From assembly GCF_937129605.1 (NCBI RefSeq), contig NZ_CAKZNN010000009.1: a DNA stretch of 64,000 nucleotides; one strand, written 5' to 3'. This stretch comes from Maritimibacter sp001626765. Its GTDB lineage: Bacteria > Pseudomonadota > Alphaproteobacteria > Rhodobacterales > Rhodobacteraceae. The position numbers were made by a program, and so were the translations under genes. This document shows positions 42,598-52,640 of this stretch, one piece after another; the stretch's first letter is position 1; every line of letters begins with the position of its first letter. Below the pieces are notes generated by a model, which was given only the letters and a program-made list of their open reading frames with translations, ran no database searches and had not been told where the DNA came from.

Positions 42598-44208
42598 ATG
42601 AGCCACCCGATCGCTGGAACCAGAAGCGCCGCCCGCATGGTGCCGGCGCTGTCGATCCTGTCGGCGCTCGCGACCTTTGCGGCGCTTCAGATCATCGCCT
42701 GCTGGCTTACCGGCGGCTTCGACTACCCGCTGGACGACCCCTATATCCATTTGGCGATTGCCGAACAGATCGCGGCGGGGGGCTACGGTGTGAACGCGGG
42801 CGAATATGCCTCGCCGGGTTCGTCCGCGCTCTACCCCCTGCTCCTCGTTCCCTTCCACGGCACTGACCTGCATCGGTTCATGCCCTTGTTCTGGAATATC
42901 GTCGGCCTCGTTGCGTCAAGTTACCTCTGGGGCCGCCTGCTGGCCGAGGCGGGCTGGGGGCACGCGTCATGGCGCGTGGCGGGCATTGCCGCCGCCGTCA
43001 TAGGCCCCCTCGCCTTCATGACCCCCGTGGTGGCCACGCTCGGGATGGAGCACGCCCTTCATGTCGCCTGCGCGCTTGCCGTCGTGCTGGGGCTCCACCG
43101 GCATATCGGGACCGGGCAAGGCACGGCGCTTATCCTCGCGGGGGCCTTTCTGGGCACCGCGTTTCGACTGGAGGGGGCGGCGCTCGCCATCCTTGCCGGG
43201 GCTGCGCTCATGCTCACCGGCAAGCGAGGCGCCGGAGGCGCCACGGTGCTGGCGGGCCTTCTGCCCATCGCGCTTTTCGCGGTCTTCCTCATGTCACTGG
43301 GCCTCGACCCGATGCCCTCCTCGGTCAAGGCTAAGCTCGCGATCATGGAGGGCGCGCAATCGGCATGGCAGGAACGCCTCGCGGTCTTCGGGGTCAACGT
43401 GACTGCGCCTGCGGGCCTGCTCATCGCCGGGCTGGCGCTGGCCACCTTCGTGCTGTCGCGCCTGTCGCCCCGGATAAGGGACAGCCGATGGGCGACCTTT
43501 GCTGGTGTGATCGCGCTCGCGGCTTTTGCCCATCTGCTCTTCGGCCAGATCGGCTGGCTCGATCGCTATGAGAATTACATCCTGATGGTCAGCGCCGCCG
43601 GGTTCCTGGCGATCCTGCCCAAGGCCTATGACGACGCCCCCGACGCCCGAGCGTTCGGCGCCGTCGCGGCCATGCTGATCGCGGGCTTCGTCACTTACAA
43701 GATGCCCTTCTCCGCCGAACGCATCGTCAAAGGCGCGCGCGCGATCCACCTGCAGCAGGGGCAGATGGCAACCTTTGCCAAGGACTATCTCAGAACGCCC
43801 GTGGCCGTGAACGACCTTGGCCGGGTCGCGTTCCAGAACCCCGACTACGTGCTTGACCTCTGGGGCCTCGCCTCGGAGGAGGCGCGCGAGGTTCGCTTGA
43901 ACAATCCCGCCCCCGGCTGGACCGGAGAGATGACGGACGCCCGCAGTATTCCGGTCGCGATGATCTATGACCATTGGTTCGACGCAGGCCAGGAGGGCGA
44001 TCAGACCGGCGAAACCTGGGTCCGTCTCGGAATGCTGAACCTCACCGTCGAGGGCGGATTTCTGGGCGCCTATCAAGTCGCCTTCTACGCCACGTCCCCC
44101 GACACCGCCCCGATGCTCGAGACCGCGATCTCGGCGTGGGAGCCGACCCTTCTGCCCGGCTCGCAATTTGTCTGGGACAAGAGCTACGACCGGGAGGGCC
44201 GTGAATGA
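42598..44208 (+). CDS. Polytopic GT-C-like membrane protein
   Basis: A 536-aa protein with 9-11 hydrophobic spans and a soluble C-terminal part (~390-536). The N-terminal loop after the first span has 'GGFDYPLDDPYIHLAIAEQIAAGGYGVNAGEYASPGSSALYPLLL', a pattern of lipid-linked glycosyltransferases of GT-C fold in which Asp residues just after TM1 form the active site. 'VNDLGRVAFQNPDYVLDLWGLASEEAREV' begins the C-terminal part. It likely transfers a sugar from a polyprenyl carrier; donor and acceptor are unknown. ATG 42598 follows AAGAGGTGAG; a frame opens 14 codons earlier. It is in the pcc cluster but unrelated in pathway. Confidence 0.75.
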   Translation: MSHPIAGTRSAARMVPALSILSALATFAALQIIACWLTGGFDYPLDDPYIHLAIAEQIAAGGYGVNAGEYASPGSSALYPLLLVPFHGTDLHRFMPLFWNIVGLVASSYLWGRLLAEAGWGHASWRVAGIAAAVIGPLAFMTPVVATLGMEHALHVACALAVVLGLHRHIGTGQGTALILAGAFLGTAFRLEGAALAILAGAALMLTGKRGAGGATVLAGLLPIALFAVFLMSLGLDPMPSSVKAKLAIMEGAQSAWQERLAVFGVNVTAPAGLLIAGLALATFVLSRLSPRIRDSRWATFAGVIALAAFAHLLFGQIGWLDRYENYILMVSAAGFLAILPKAYDDAPDARAFGAVAAMLIAGFVTYKMPFSAERIVKGARAIHLQQGQMATFAKDYLRTPVAVNDLGRVAFQNPDYVLDLWGLASEEAREVRLNNPAPGWTGEMTDARSIPVAMIYDHWFDAGQEGDQTGETWVRLGMLNLTVEGGFLGAYQVAFYATSPDTAPMLETAISAWEPTLLPGSQFVWDKSYDREGRE

Positions 44209-44212
44209 CGGG

Positions 44213-44665
44213 CTACCGAACCAGCCGCTGGTCCTGCATTTCCCTCAGGCGGATCGGCATCTTGTCGATCGAGCGCGAGATTTCGCGGATGTCCCAAGGC
44301 GTCGGCTTGCGCAGGTATTTTTGCCCGTCCTTGCCGATGAGCACGAGGTCAAAGCCGCGCGGGCGAAGTTCCATGCGGATAGGCGAGCGCGCATCGGGGT
44401 CTGTGTCGATGATCACCACCACGTCGCGGATCGCGAGATCCTCGGGCCGCTCCGCCAGCCGCTCCATCTGCTCGACGAAATTCGGGTCCATCTCGCTGTC
44501 CGCGAAGATGACGAGTGGCCGCGCCTCCCACAGGAATTCGTCAAGCGTATGCTCGCCCGCCTCGATGACGGGTAGCTCCACCATGTCCTGCGCCGCCATC
44601 GCGCCCGGCGCGACCGAGGCCAAGGCCGCCGCGCCTGCGAGCGCCATCATGAACGATCTGATCAT
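44213..44665 (-). CDS. Secreted DUF4174 domain protein
   Basis: A 150-aa protein with signal peptide (MIRSFMMALAGAAALASVAPGAMA). The mature sequence 'TLDEFLWEARPLVIFADSEMDPNFVEQMERLAERPEDLAIRDVVVIIDTDP' and 'MELRPRGFDLVLIGKDGQKYLRKPTPWDIREISRSIDKMPIRLREMQ' matches the thioredoxin-fold-like DUF4174 pattern. It has no CxxC, so redox activity is unlikely. It converges on the GT-C gene with only four bases between the stops and is divergent from the mutase. AAGGAGAG precedes its start. Confidence 0.82.
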   Translation of the reverse strand: MIRSFMMALAGAAALASVAPGAMAAQDMVELPVIEAGEHTLDEFLWEARPLVIFADSEMDPNFVEQMERLAERPEDLAIRDVVVIIDTDPDARSPIRMELRPRGFDLVLIGKDGQKYLRKPTPWDIREISRSIDKMPIRLREMQDQRLVR

Positions 44666-44749
44666 CGTCTCTCCTTCCGCTTTGAATATAGGCGGTTTTT
44701 GGGACGGAACAATGCGCCGGTTTGCCGGCTGGACAGGAGGAATGTGCTC

Positions 44750-46876
<2,127 letters not shown>

Positions 46877-46885
46877 CGGACGGTG

Positions 46886-46907
46886 GGGTGCGCATGAATG
46901 CGCACCC
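46886..46907. terminator. Hairpin between the mutase and DUF1194 gene
   Basis: GGGTGCGCA-TGAA-TGCGCACCC is a perfect 9-bp stem, 10 bases after the mutase stop and 11 before the convergent stop. It has no T-tract on the plus strand. The GGGTGCGCAT...ATGCGCACCC theme is also a frequent dispersed bacterial intergenic sequence, so it may be a repeat rather than a terminator. Confidence 0.5.
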
Positions 46908-46917
46908 TACGCCACCC

Positions 46918-47709
46918 TCACGGCTCGGCCCACATCCCGCGGCGCATTTCCCAGATCTTCTCGCCGATCTGGCAATCGGTGGACTCCGTGAACTGGATCG
47001 GGACGACACGCTCCGGCGCGGCCCCTCCTTCCCCGATGAAAATCTCCATGACCATCTTGCGCTTGACGGCCTCGGGAAAATCCTCCCAGTCGTAGACCGG
47101 CAGGACAAAGGATCCCAGCCCGCCGATCACGCAGGTCTCGTAGTAAAGATCGAGGTGATCGATGGACCACATGGCACCCATGCCGTCTTGGGTCATGAGC
47201 GGCAGGCCGTTGATCGTGATCCCTTGGGCCACGACCGCGTCCCGCGCGTCATTCACCCAGCGGCCCTGGTTGTTCGGCCCGTCGCCCGAGATGTCGATCA
47301 CCTGCCGGTCGCCAAGGTAGCCATTGTCCCCGAACAGCCCCGCCCCAAAAAGCAGCGCCTCGGAGATCGAGGTGCGGCGCAGAGCCGGGTTGAAGGTTAC
47401 CGACAGGTCCTGAGCCAGCGCCAGGAGGTCTTCGCGGGTTTCAAGCATTCGCCACGGCACGATGACCTGCTGGGTGCCCGCCCATTCGACGTAAGTGACC
47501 GCGATCCGCCCGTGATAGCCCGAGAGGATAGCCTCGTGGACCTCGTCCGAGCGCAGCGCCTCGACATAGCCTCTGCGCTGGATCTCGAGCTCCGCCGGGC
47601 TCATGGACCGCGAGACATCGACCATGAGAATAAGCTCGAGGTCGACCATGGTGTCCTGCGCCTGCAGGGGCTGCGCCAGAAGCATCAGGGGAAGGAACAC
47701 GGCTTTCAT
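46918..47709 (-). CDS. DUF1194 (von Willebrand factor A-like) secreted protein
   Basis: A 263-aa protein with a signal peptide (MKAVFLPLMLLAQPLQAQ). The VWA/MIDAS start is 'VDLELILMVDVSRSMSPAELEIQRRGYVEALRS' (DVSRS, the DxSxS metal motif), followed by 'RTSISEALLFGAGLF', 'RQVIDISGDGPNNQGRWVNDARDAVVAQGITINGLP' and 'DLYYETCVIGGLGSFVLP'. This matches DUF1194, common in roseobacters. It probably binds divalent metal and partner proteins at the periplasm. The substrate or complex is unknown. Confidence 0.9.
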   Translation of the reverse strand: MKAVFLPLMLLAQPLQAQDTMVDLELILMVDVSRSMSPAELEIQRRGYVEALRSDEVHEAILSGYHGRIAVTYVEWAGTQQVIVPWRMLETREDLLALAQDLSVTFNPALRRTSISEALLFGAGLFGDNGYLGDRQVIDISGDGPNNQGRWVNDARDAVVAQGITINGLPLMTQDGMGAMWSIDHLDLYYETCVIGGLGSFVLPVYDWEDFPEAVKRKMVMEIFIGEGGAAPERVVPIQFTESTDCQIGEKIWEMRRGMWAEP

Positions 47710-47769
47710 CTCGAAAGATTGCGACCAGCCCGCCCGCCCTGTCCAAACACATACGCGTGGGGCATGAAA

Positions 47770-47793
47770 AAGGCGGGGCAGAAACCCCGCCTT
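47770..47793 (-). terminator. Intrinsic terminator of the symporter gene
   Basis: AAGGCGGGG-loop-CCCCGCCTT (9-bp stem, 6-base loop), followed on the minus strand by a T-run (TTTTTCATG). It lies 21 bases downstream of the symporter stop at 47814. Confidence 0.8.
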
Positions 47794-47813
47794 CGTTCGG
47801 TGCCAGTCGCGCT

Positions 47814-49172
47814 CTACTCGGCGTGAACGCTCGACGCGAGGCGTTCCTCGGCGGCGGGGTCGATCCTGAGATCGTCGTCCACGAGCCCCGCCATGGGGTC
47901 GTCGTAGACCGCCATGTCGATCTTGCCCTCGGACTTGGCCACGATGGTCGTCACCACCGCGTCGCCGGTGATGTTCACCGCCGTGCGGATCATATCCATG
48001 AGCCGGTCGACGCCAAGGATGATCGCCACACCCTCGATGGGCAGGCCCACCTGCCCCAGCACCATGGTCAGCATCACCATGCCCACGCCGGGCACCCCCG
48101 CCGTCCCGATCGACGCGAGCACCGCCATGCCGATCACGGTGAGACAGCCGCCAAGACCCAGATCGACGCCGTAGACGTTGGCTAGGAACACGGTCGCCAC
48201 GCCCTGCATGATTGCGGTCCCGTCCATATTGATCGTGGCCCCGAAGGGCACGGTGAAGGAGGCGACCGAGTTGCGCACCCCCATCTTCTCGGTCACCGCG
48301 CGCAGCGTGACCGGGATCGTCGCATTGGACGAGGCGGTCGAGAAGGCAAAGATCTGCGCCGAGCGGATCTTGCGCATGAAGGTCACCGGCGAGAGGCCCG
48401 AGAAGAGCTTGAGATAGAGCATGAGCGTGCCGAAGAGGTGCAGAAGGAGCGCCCCCACGAGCACGAGCACATAGGCCAGCACGGGCAGGAACAGCCCGAT
48501 GCCCTGTTCGGTGAACGTCTTGGTGATCAGGCAGAACACCCCGATGGGGGCAAAGGCCATGACGATCTCGACGATCTTCATCATGAGCTCGTTCATGTAT
48601 TCCGAGGCCTCGACGAAGCTCTTGGACCGATCCCCGAGCATGAGCGCGGCGATCCCCAGAACGATGGTGTAGAAGATGATCTGGAGCATCTCGCCGCTGG
48701 CAAAGGCCGCGACGGGGTTCTTGGGCACGATGTTGGCAAAGGTGTCCCAGACCGAAGGTGCCGCGCTCCCGGTGACGCCCGAGGTGTCGATCCCGTCCAT
48801 GACGAACCCGTTGCCTGGCGCGACGATCGAAGCGATGACGATGGCGACTGCGATGGCGGTGGCGGTGGTCAGCATGTAAAGGCCAAAGCTCTTGCCACCG
48901 ACACGACCCAACACCCGGATATCTCCGATCCCCGCGACGCCCGTGATGAGCGAGAAGAACACGAGCGGCACCACGAGCATCTGGAGCGCATTGACGAACA
49001 TGCGCCCGATCATGCCGAAGAACCCGCCGACGATCTGCGTGTTGATGAAGTCGTTCCCGATCATGTTCAGGATGATGCCGAGAATCAGCCCCGCCCCCAT
49101 CGCGATCATGATCTGAACGGTAAGCGACATGCGCCCCCTCGATTTTCCCGATCCGGTCTGGATTTCCGACAT
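47814..49172 (-). CDS. Dicarboxylate/amino acid:cation symporter (DAACS family)
   Basis: A 452-aa transporter of the GltP/DctA fold with eight spans and two re-entrant loops. Evidence: 'FSTASSNATIPVTLRAVTEKMGVRNSVASFTVPFGATINMDGTAIMQGVATVF', with the serine-rich HP1 and the 'NMDGT' motif of TM7. 'AGVPGVGMVMLTMVLGQVGLPIEGVAIILGVDRLMDMIRTAVNITGDAV' follows. It imports glutamate, aspartate or C4-dicarboxylates with Na+ or H+. Start 49172 is used, with GGGGAGTCACAGGA upstream; a longer frame exists. It is divergent from the hydrogenase operon. Confidence 0.93.
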   Translation of the reverse strand: MSEIQTGSGKSRGRMSLTVQIMIAMGAGLILGIILNMIGNDFINTQIVGGFFGMIGRMFVNALQMLVVPLVFFSLITGVAGIGDIRVLGRVGGKSFGLYMLTTATAIAVAIVIASIVAPGNGFVMDGIDTSGVTGSAAPSVWDTFANIVPKNPVAAFASGEMLQIIFYTIVLGIAALMLGDRSKSFVEASEYMNELMMKIVEIVMAFAPIGVFCLITKTFTEQGIGLFLPVLAYVLVLVGALLLHLFGTLMLYLKLFSGLSPVTFMRKIRSAQIFAFSTASSNATIPVTLRAVTEKMGVRNSVASFTVPFGATINMDGTAIMQGVATVFLANVYGVDLGLGGCLTVIGMAVLASIGTAGVPGVGMVMLTMVLGQVGLPIEGVAIILGVDRLMDMIRTAVNITGDAVVTTIVAKSEGKIDMAVYDDPMAGLVDDDLRIDPAAEERLASSVHAE

Positions 49173-49557
49173 TCCTGTGACTCCCCGAAAAATATGCTTC
49201 CAGTCTGGCCCAAAGCGCGTCCCAGACATAATGTTAATATTCGTTCACGACCCTTGGTTCCCTGCCCTGCAATGACTTCGGGCACCTTGCCCGATTGCCG
49301 GGCAGGCTGCGGTCAGGTCCTGCGCAGGTGGATGGAAACTTGCCGGCCGCCTGCTGGCGCGGCAAGCGGCTGACCGCCCAAGCCGGCAGCGCACGCCGTT
49401 ACGAGACGCATAACTCTTTGGAATATATCGCTTTCCAGAAGTCAGGCGCACGGCATGCAATTGCATATCGCGGCAGGCCCGTTTCGACGATTCTGCCACG
49501 GCAGTCATACACGGGACCGCCTTGCGCGGGCCGATGACACCGACGAGGGAGGGACCT
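49173..49557 (+). promoter_or_regulatory. Divergent regulatory region upstream of hupS
   Basis: 385 bases without a gene. It holds a perfect 12-base palindrome ATGCAATTGCAT at 49455-49466, about 92 bases before the hupS start, and an AT-rich patch around 49412-49436. The R. capsulatus hupS promoter is known to use HupR at a TTG-N5-CAA dyad and IHF. I looked for TTG-N5-CAA and found no exact match (nearest: TGG-N5-CAA around 49360), so the HupR site is unassigned. It is also the symporter's promoter on the minus strand. Confidence 0.5.
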
Positions 49558-50646
49558 TTGGCTGAGATCGAAACCTTTTACGACGTGATGCGCCGGCAGG
49601 GGATCACCCGCCGCAGCTTCATGAAATACTGCTCGCTCACGGCGGCGGCGCTGGGATTAGGTCCGGCTTTCGTGCCGAAGATTGCCCATGCGATGGAGAC
49701 GAAGCCGCGCACGCCGGTGATCTGGGTCCATGGCCTCGAATGCACCTGCTGCTCGGAATCGTTCATCCGGAGCGCGCATCCGCTGGCCAAGGACGTGGTC
49801 CTGTCGATGATCTCGCTCGACTACGACGACACGTTGATGGCCGCCGCCGGACATCAGGCCGAGGCCGCGCTTCAGGACACGATCGAGAAATACAAGGGCA
49901 ACTATATCCTCGCGGTCGAAGGCAACCCGCCTTTGAACGAGGACGGGATGTTCTGCATCGTGGGCGGTAAGCCCTTTGTCGAACAACTCCGCCATGCCGC
50001 CGAACACGCCAAGGCGATCATTTCCTGGGGCGCCTGTGCGTCCTACGGCTGTGTGCAGGCCGCGAAGCCCAACCCGACGCAGGCAACGCCCGTCCACAAG
50101 GTCATCACCGACAAGCCGATCATCAAGGTGCCGGGCTGCCCGCCCATCGCCGAGGTCATGACCGGCGTGATCACCTATATGCTCACCTTCGACCGTCTGC
50201 CCGAGCTTGACCGTCAGGGCCGCCCCGCCATGTTTTACGGCCAGCGCATCCACGACAAATGCTACCGCCGTCCGCATTTCGACGCGGGCCAGTTCGTCGA
50301 AGCCTGGGACGACGAGAACGCGCGCAAGGGCTATTGCCTTTACAAGATGGGCTGCAAGGGCCCGACCACCTACAATGCCTGCTCGACCGTGCGCTGGAAC
50401 GAAGGCACGTCCTTCCCGATCCAGTCGGGCCACGGCTGTATCGGCTGTTCCGAGGACGGGTTCTGGGATCAGGGCAGCTTCTATGACCGCGTGACCGACC
50501 TCACCCAGTTCGGGGTCGAGGCGAACGCGGACAAGGTGGGTCTCGTCGCCGCCGGGGTCGTGGGTGCCGGTGTCGCCGCCCATGCCGCCGTGTCGGCGCT
50601 CAAGGCCGCACAGCGCAAGACTCAATCCAGAAAAGAGGAGGCATAA
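49558..50646 (+). CDS. hupS: Uptake [NiFe]-hydrogenase small subunit
   Basis: A 362-aa subunit with a Tat signal ('TRRSFMKYC', cleaved before METKPRTPV at residue 46) and three Fe-S cluster sites. The proximal set is C62, C64 and C65 ('LECTCCSES') plus C160 and C165 ('WGACASYGC'), matching mature C17, C19, C20, C115 and C120 of oxygen-tolerant group 1d enzymes with their [4Fe-3S] cluster. Distal/medial ligands are in 'HDKCYRRPHFDAGQFVE', 'YCLYKMGCKGPTTYNACSTVRWN' and 'HGCIGCSEDGF'. A C-terminal membrane anchor ends the protein. Start is TTG 49558: GAGGGAGGG lies upstream and the protein then begins as R. capsulatus HupS does (recalled); an ATG at 49534 is possible. It oxidises H2 with HupL. 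Confidence 0.93.
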   Translation: MAEIETFYDVMRRQGITRRSFMKYCSLTAAALGLGPAFVPKIAHAMETKPRTPVIWVHGLECTCCSESFIRSAHPLAKDVVLSMISLDYDDTLMAAAGHQAEAALQDTIEKYKGNYILAVEGNPPLNEDGMFCIVGGKPFVEQLRHAAEHAKAIISWGACASYGCVQAAKPNPTQATPVHKVITDKPIIKVPGCPPIAEVMTGVITYMLTFDRLPELDRQGRPAMFYGQRIHDKCYRRPHFDAGQFVEAWDDENARKGYCLYKMGCKGPTTYNACSTVRWNEGTSFPIQSGHGCIGCSEDGFWDQGSFYDRVTDLTQFGVEANADKVGLVAAGVVGAGVAAHAAVSALKAAQRKTQSRKEEA

Positions 50647-50649
50647 GTC

Positions 50650-52443
50650 ATGGCCATCCAGACGCCCAACGGCTTCAACCTCGACAACTCCGGCCAGCGC
50701 ATCGTCGTGGACCCGGTGACCCGGATCGAAGGCCACATGCGCTGCGAAGTGAACGTCGACGAGGACGGTTTCATCCGGAACGCGGTCTCGACCGGCACCA
50801 TGTGGCGCGGCCTCGAAGTGATCCTCAAGGGCCGCGACCCGCGCGATGCCTGGGCCTTTACCGAGCGTATCTGCGGGGTCTGCACCGGCACCCACGCGCT
50901 GACGAGCGTGCGGGCGGTGGAGGACGCTCTGGGGATCGAGATCCCCGACAACGCCAACTCGATCCGCAACATCATGCAGCTCAACCTGCAAATCCACGAT
51001 CACGTCGTGCATTTCTACCACCTGCACGCGCTTGACTGGGTGAACCCGATCAACGCGCTCAAGGCGGACCCGAAGGCGACGAGCGAGCTGCAACAGGCGG
51101 TCTCGCCCAGCCACCCGCTGTCCTCGCCCGGCTATTTCCGGGACGTGCAGAACCGGCTGAAAAAGTTCGTGGAATCGGGCCAGCTTGGCCTCTTCAAGAA
51201 CGGCTACTGGGACAACCCGGCCTATCTGCTGCCGCCCGAGGCGGACCTGATGGCCACGACCCATTACCTCGAGGCGCTGGATCTTCAGAAAGAAATCGTC
51301 AAGGTCCACACGATCTTTGGCGGCAAGAACCCCCATCCGAACTGGCTGGTGGGCGGCGTGCCCTGCCCGATCAATGTGCATTCCACCGGCGCGGTCGGCG
51401 CGATCAACATCGAACGCCTGAACATGGTGTCCTCGATCATCGACTTGTGCAACGAGTTCAACCGCAACGTCTATCTGCCCGACGTGAAGGCGATCGGCGG
51501 GTTCTACAAGAACTGGCTCTACGGAGGGGGTCTGTCGTCAAAGGCCTGTCTCGCCTATGGCGACATTCCCGAGCATCCGAACGATTTCACCGCGGACCAG
51601 CTTCACCTGCCGCGCGGTGCGATCATCGACGGAAATCTGAACGAGGTGCATGACGTCGACCCGCGCGATCCCGAGCAGATCCAGGAGTTCGTGGACCACA
51701 GCTGGTACGAATATGGCGAGCCGGGCAAGGGCCTGCATCCCTGGGACGGCGAGACCAACCCGAAATACGAACTTGGCCCCAACGCCAAGGGCACCCGCAC
51801 CAACATCGAGGAACTGGACGAAGGCGCCAAGTATTCCTGGATCAAGGCGCCGCGGTGGAAGGGACACGCGATGGAGGTCGGGCCGCTGGCCCGCTATATC
51901 GTGGGCTACGCCAAGGGCCACGAGGACATCAAGGACCAGGTCGACGGGCTTCTGCGCGACATGAATCTGCCGCTGGATGCGGTTTTCTCGACGCTGGGCC
52001 GCACCGCCGCCCGCGCGCTCGAGTCCGAATACTGCGGACGGCTCCAGAAGCATTTCTTCGACAAGCTGGTGACCAACATCAAGAACGGTGACGAGTCGAC
52101 GGCGAACGTGGCGAAATGGGATCCCTCGACCTGGCCGAAAGAAGCAGTGGGCGTGGGCATGACCGAGGCCCCGCGCGGCGCGCTGGGCCACTGGATCAAG
52201 GTCAAGGACGGCCGGATCGAGAACTACCAATGCGTCGTTCCGACCACCTGGAACGGCTCGCCCCGAGACACGGCAGGCAATATCGGGGCCTTCGAGGCGT
52301 CCCTCATGGACACCAAGATGGAGCGCCCCGAAGAGCCGGTCGAAATTCTGCGCACCCTGCACAGCTTCGACCCCTGCCTCGCCTGCTCGACGCATGTCAT
52401 GTCGCCCGACGGCCATGAACTCGCCCACGTCAAGGTTCGGTAA
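50650..52443 (+). CDS. hupL: Uptake [NiFe]-hydrogenase large subunit
   Basis: A 597-aa subunit holding the NiFe(CN)2CO site. N-terminal Ni-cysteine motif 'FTERICGVCTGTHALTSVRAVEDAL'. The C-terminal pair is 'FDPCLACSTH', followed by a 15-residue tail starting VMSPDGHE. That tail is cleaved after the His by HupD to close the site. 'VDPVTRIEGHMRCEV' and 'VGGVPCPINVH' are conserved core elements. It directly follows hupS (3 bases) with RBS in the hupS end. It pairs with HupS and passes electrons via HupC to quinones. Confidence 0.95.
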   Translation: MAIQTPNGFNLDNSGQRIVVDPVTRIEGHMRCEVNVDEDGFIRNAVSTGTMWRGLEVILKGRDPRDAWAFTERICGVCTGTHALTSVRAVEDALGIEIPDNANSIRNIMQLNLQIHDHVVHFYHLHALDWVNPINALKADPKATSELQQAVSPSHPLSSPGYFRDVQNRLKKFVESGQLGLFKNGYWDNPAYLLPPEADLMATTHYLEALDLQKEIVKVHTIFGGKNPHPNWLVGGVPCPINVHSTGAVGAINIERLNMVSSIIDLCNEFNRNVYLPDVKAIGGFYKNWLYGGGLSSKACLAYGDIPEHPNDFTADQLHLPRGAIIDGNLNEVHDVDPRDPEQIQEFVDHSWYEYGEPGKGLHPWDGETNPKYELGPNAKGTRTNIEELDEGAKYSWIKAPRWKGHAMEVGPLARYIVGYAKGHEDIKDQVDGLLRDMNLPLDAVFSTLGRTAARALESEYCGRLQKHFFDKLVTNIKNGDESTANVAKWDPSTWPKEAVGVGMTEAPRGALGHWIKVKDGRIENYQCVVPTTWNGSPRDTAGNIGAFEASLMDTKMERPEEPVEILRTLHSFDPCLACSTHVMSPDGHELAHVKVR

Positions 52444-52457
52444 GGGAGGACCAGACC

Positions 52458-52637
52458 ATGAAGAAGATACTCGTTCTTGCAGCAGCCGCCATTCCCGGCG
52501 CCGCGGTTGCCCACCCCGGTCATGCCGAAATGCCCGGCCCGATGGGGCATGACATCGCCCATCTCATCATCGGCCTCGCCCTCGCCACGGCCGCTGGGAT
52601 CCTCGTCAAGCTCGTCCTCGCCCGCCGGAAGGGTTGA
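52458..52637 (+). CDS. Small HPGH-motif secreted/membrane protein between hupL and hupC
   Basis: 59 aa, too short for many gene callers. 'MKKILVLAAAAIPGAAVA' is a signal peptide, followed by 'HPGHAEMPGPMGHDIAHL', a His/Met-rich stretch. One membrane span ('IIGLALATAAGILVKLVLA') ends with basic residues 'RRKG'. It is preceded by AAGGGAGGA, 14 bases after hupL, and hupC starts three bases after its stop, so it is part of the hup transcript. The HPGH start resembles HupE/UreJ nickel permeases and DUF6732-type small proteins (recalled). A periplasmic nickel/metal role or a hydrogenase accessory is inferred. Confidence 0.75.
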   Translation: MKKILVLAAAAIPGAAVAHPGHAEMPGPMGHDIAHLIIGLALATAAGILVKLVLARRKG

Positions 52638-52640
52638 GCC

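Noticed and set aside
49195..49557. Sigma-54 promoter upstream of hupS
   Set aside because: No GG-N10-GC pair with the surrounding consensus was found by eye; HupR without GAFTGA also argues against sigma-54.
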